Shown here one piece after another: positions 50,945 to 51,140 of a DNA stretch of 51,140 nucleotides. The notes under the pieces were generated by a model. It saw only the letters and a program-made list of their open reading frames with translations. It did no database searches and was not told the origin of the DNA. How positions within the stretch are numbered: position 1 is the first letter of the stretch; every line of letters starts with the position of its first letter. The position numbers and the translations under genes were made by a program. The DNA is from JAYOEY01 sp038120295 (GTDB lineage: Bacteria > Pseudomonadota > Alphaproteobacteria > MPNO01 > UBA2964). Location of the stretch: assembly GCA_038120295.1 (NCBI GenBank), contig JAYOLL010000027.1:1-51140 (forward strand), in the 5' to 3' direction.

Positions 50945-51140
50945 GCGGTCGAACGTAAGACGCGCAAGCAGTATTCGGCCGAAGAGAAGATCCGCATTGT
51001 TCTGGAGGGACTGCGTGGCGAGGAAAGCATCGCCGCGCTGTGCCGCCGCGAGGGGATCGCCGAGAGCCTATATTACAGCTGGTCGAAGGAGTTCCTGGAA
51101 GCGGGCAAGAAGCGCCTGGCCGGGGATACCGCACGCCAAG
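50945..51140 (+). mobile_element. IS3-type element, OrfA transposase, partial
   Basis: The frame from about 50948 to the window edge reads VERKTRKQYSAEEKIRIVLE, then RGEESIAALCRREGIAESLY and YSWSKEFLEAGKKRLAGDTA, the helix-turn-helix OrfA of IS3-family elements. The element continues beyond the window. In this frame the codons upstream are GGG GCG GCG GTC after a TAA, with no ATG or GTG, so the start codon is missing or the left end has been altered. No terminal inverted repeat could be fixed from one end alone. Confidence 0.8.

Overview
The window is GC-rich and reads as chromosome of an alphaproteobacterium, most likely from the Rhodospirillales or a related lineage. The grounds are the alphaproteobacterial small families DUF2794 and DUF2948, the chain murA, DUF2948, hisG, hisD, maf, rng, yacG, tRNA-Phe, the order cvpA-purF and alr-dnaB, a type 2 IPP isomerase and the gene trio YfgM-like, bamB, der. 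No rRNA gene and no CRISPR array was found. Two tRNA genes are present: Thr-GGT on the minus strand and Phe-GAA on the plus strand.

From 1 to about 31.75 kb the content is mostly housekeeping. A partial FkbM methyltransferase runs off the left edge. It is followed by IPP isomerase (fni), a Nudix hydrolase, DUF2794, and the plus-strand run yfgM-like, bamB, der. A tight minus-strand run of eight genes then covers 6.5-15.0 kb: dnaB, alr, mlaE, mlaF, radA, cvpA, purF and an SDR, with gaps of at most 10 bp or overlaps. Upstream of dnaB lies a 3'-terminal remnant of a cyclopropane-fatty-acid synthase. Next come hspQ, a small alanine-zipper lipoprotein facing an L,D-transpeptidase, ubiX, a transglutaminase/amidase pair, an MFS transporter coupled to a Nudix gene, a perfect 46-nt palindromic terminator, a probable porin remnant, an acidic coiled-coil protein, an HpaB-type flavin monooxygenase, and the murA to yacG block.

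After tRNA-Phe (31.67 kb) the content changes to accessory metabolism: a secreted polysaccharide-lyase-like protein, an exported amidohydrolase with a C-terminal frameshift, a TauD-type and two tandem PhyH-type Fe(II) oxygenases, an exported intradiol dioxygenase-like protein, a NitT/TauT-type ABC importer and an aldo/keto reductase. Two broken tail-tube (gp19-family) genes at 40.5-41.4 kb are relics of a phage-tail or contractile-injection locus. A GST and a KOW-like hypothetical protein follow. A hydrolase, LLM monooxygenase and TetR operon then faces a PqqC/TenA-like diiron oxidase gene across a shared regulatory region. The right end holds an alpha/beta hydrolase with a cysteine nucleophile elbow, a PEP-CTERM-type protein gene split by an in-frame TAA, a second LLM flavoprotein, a DapA-family lyase coupled to a beta-carbonic anhydrase, and the start of an IS3-type transposase.

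The observations judged most worth following are these: an Lpp-like lipoprotein ending in Arg-Lys beside an L,D-transpeptidase, a possible Braun-lipoprotein analogue; the oxidase/LLM/hydrolase regulon with its inverted repeat; the dioxygenase-ABC island; the decayed tail-tube pair; and several genes that each carry a single inactivating lesion in the right half of the window.
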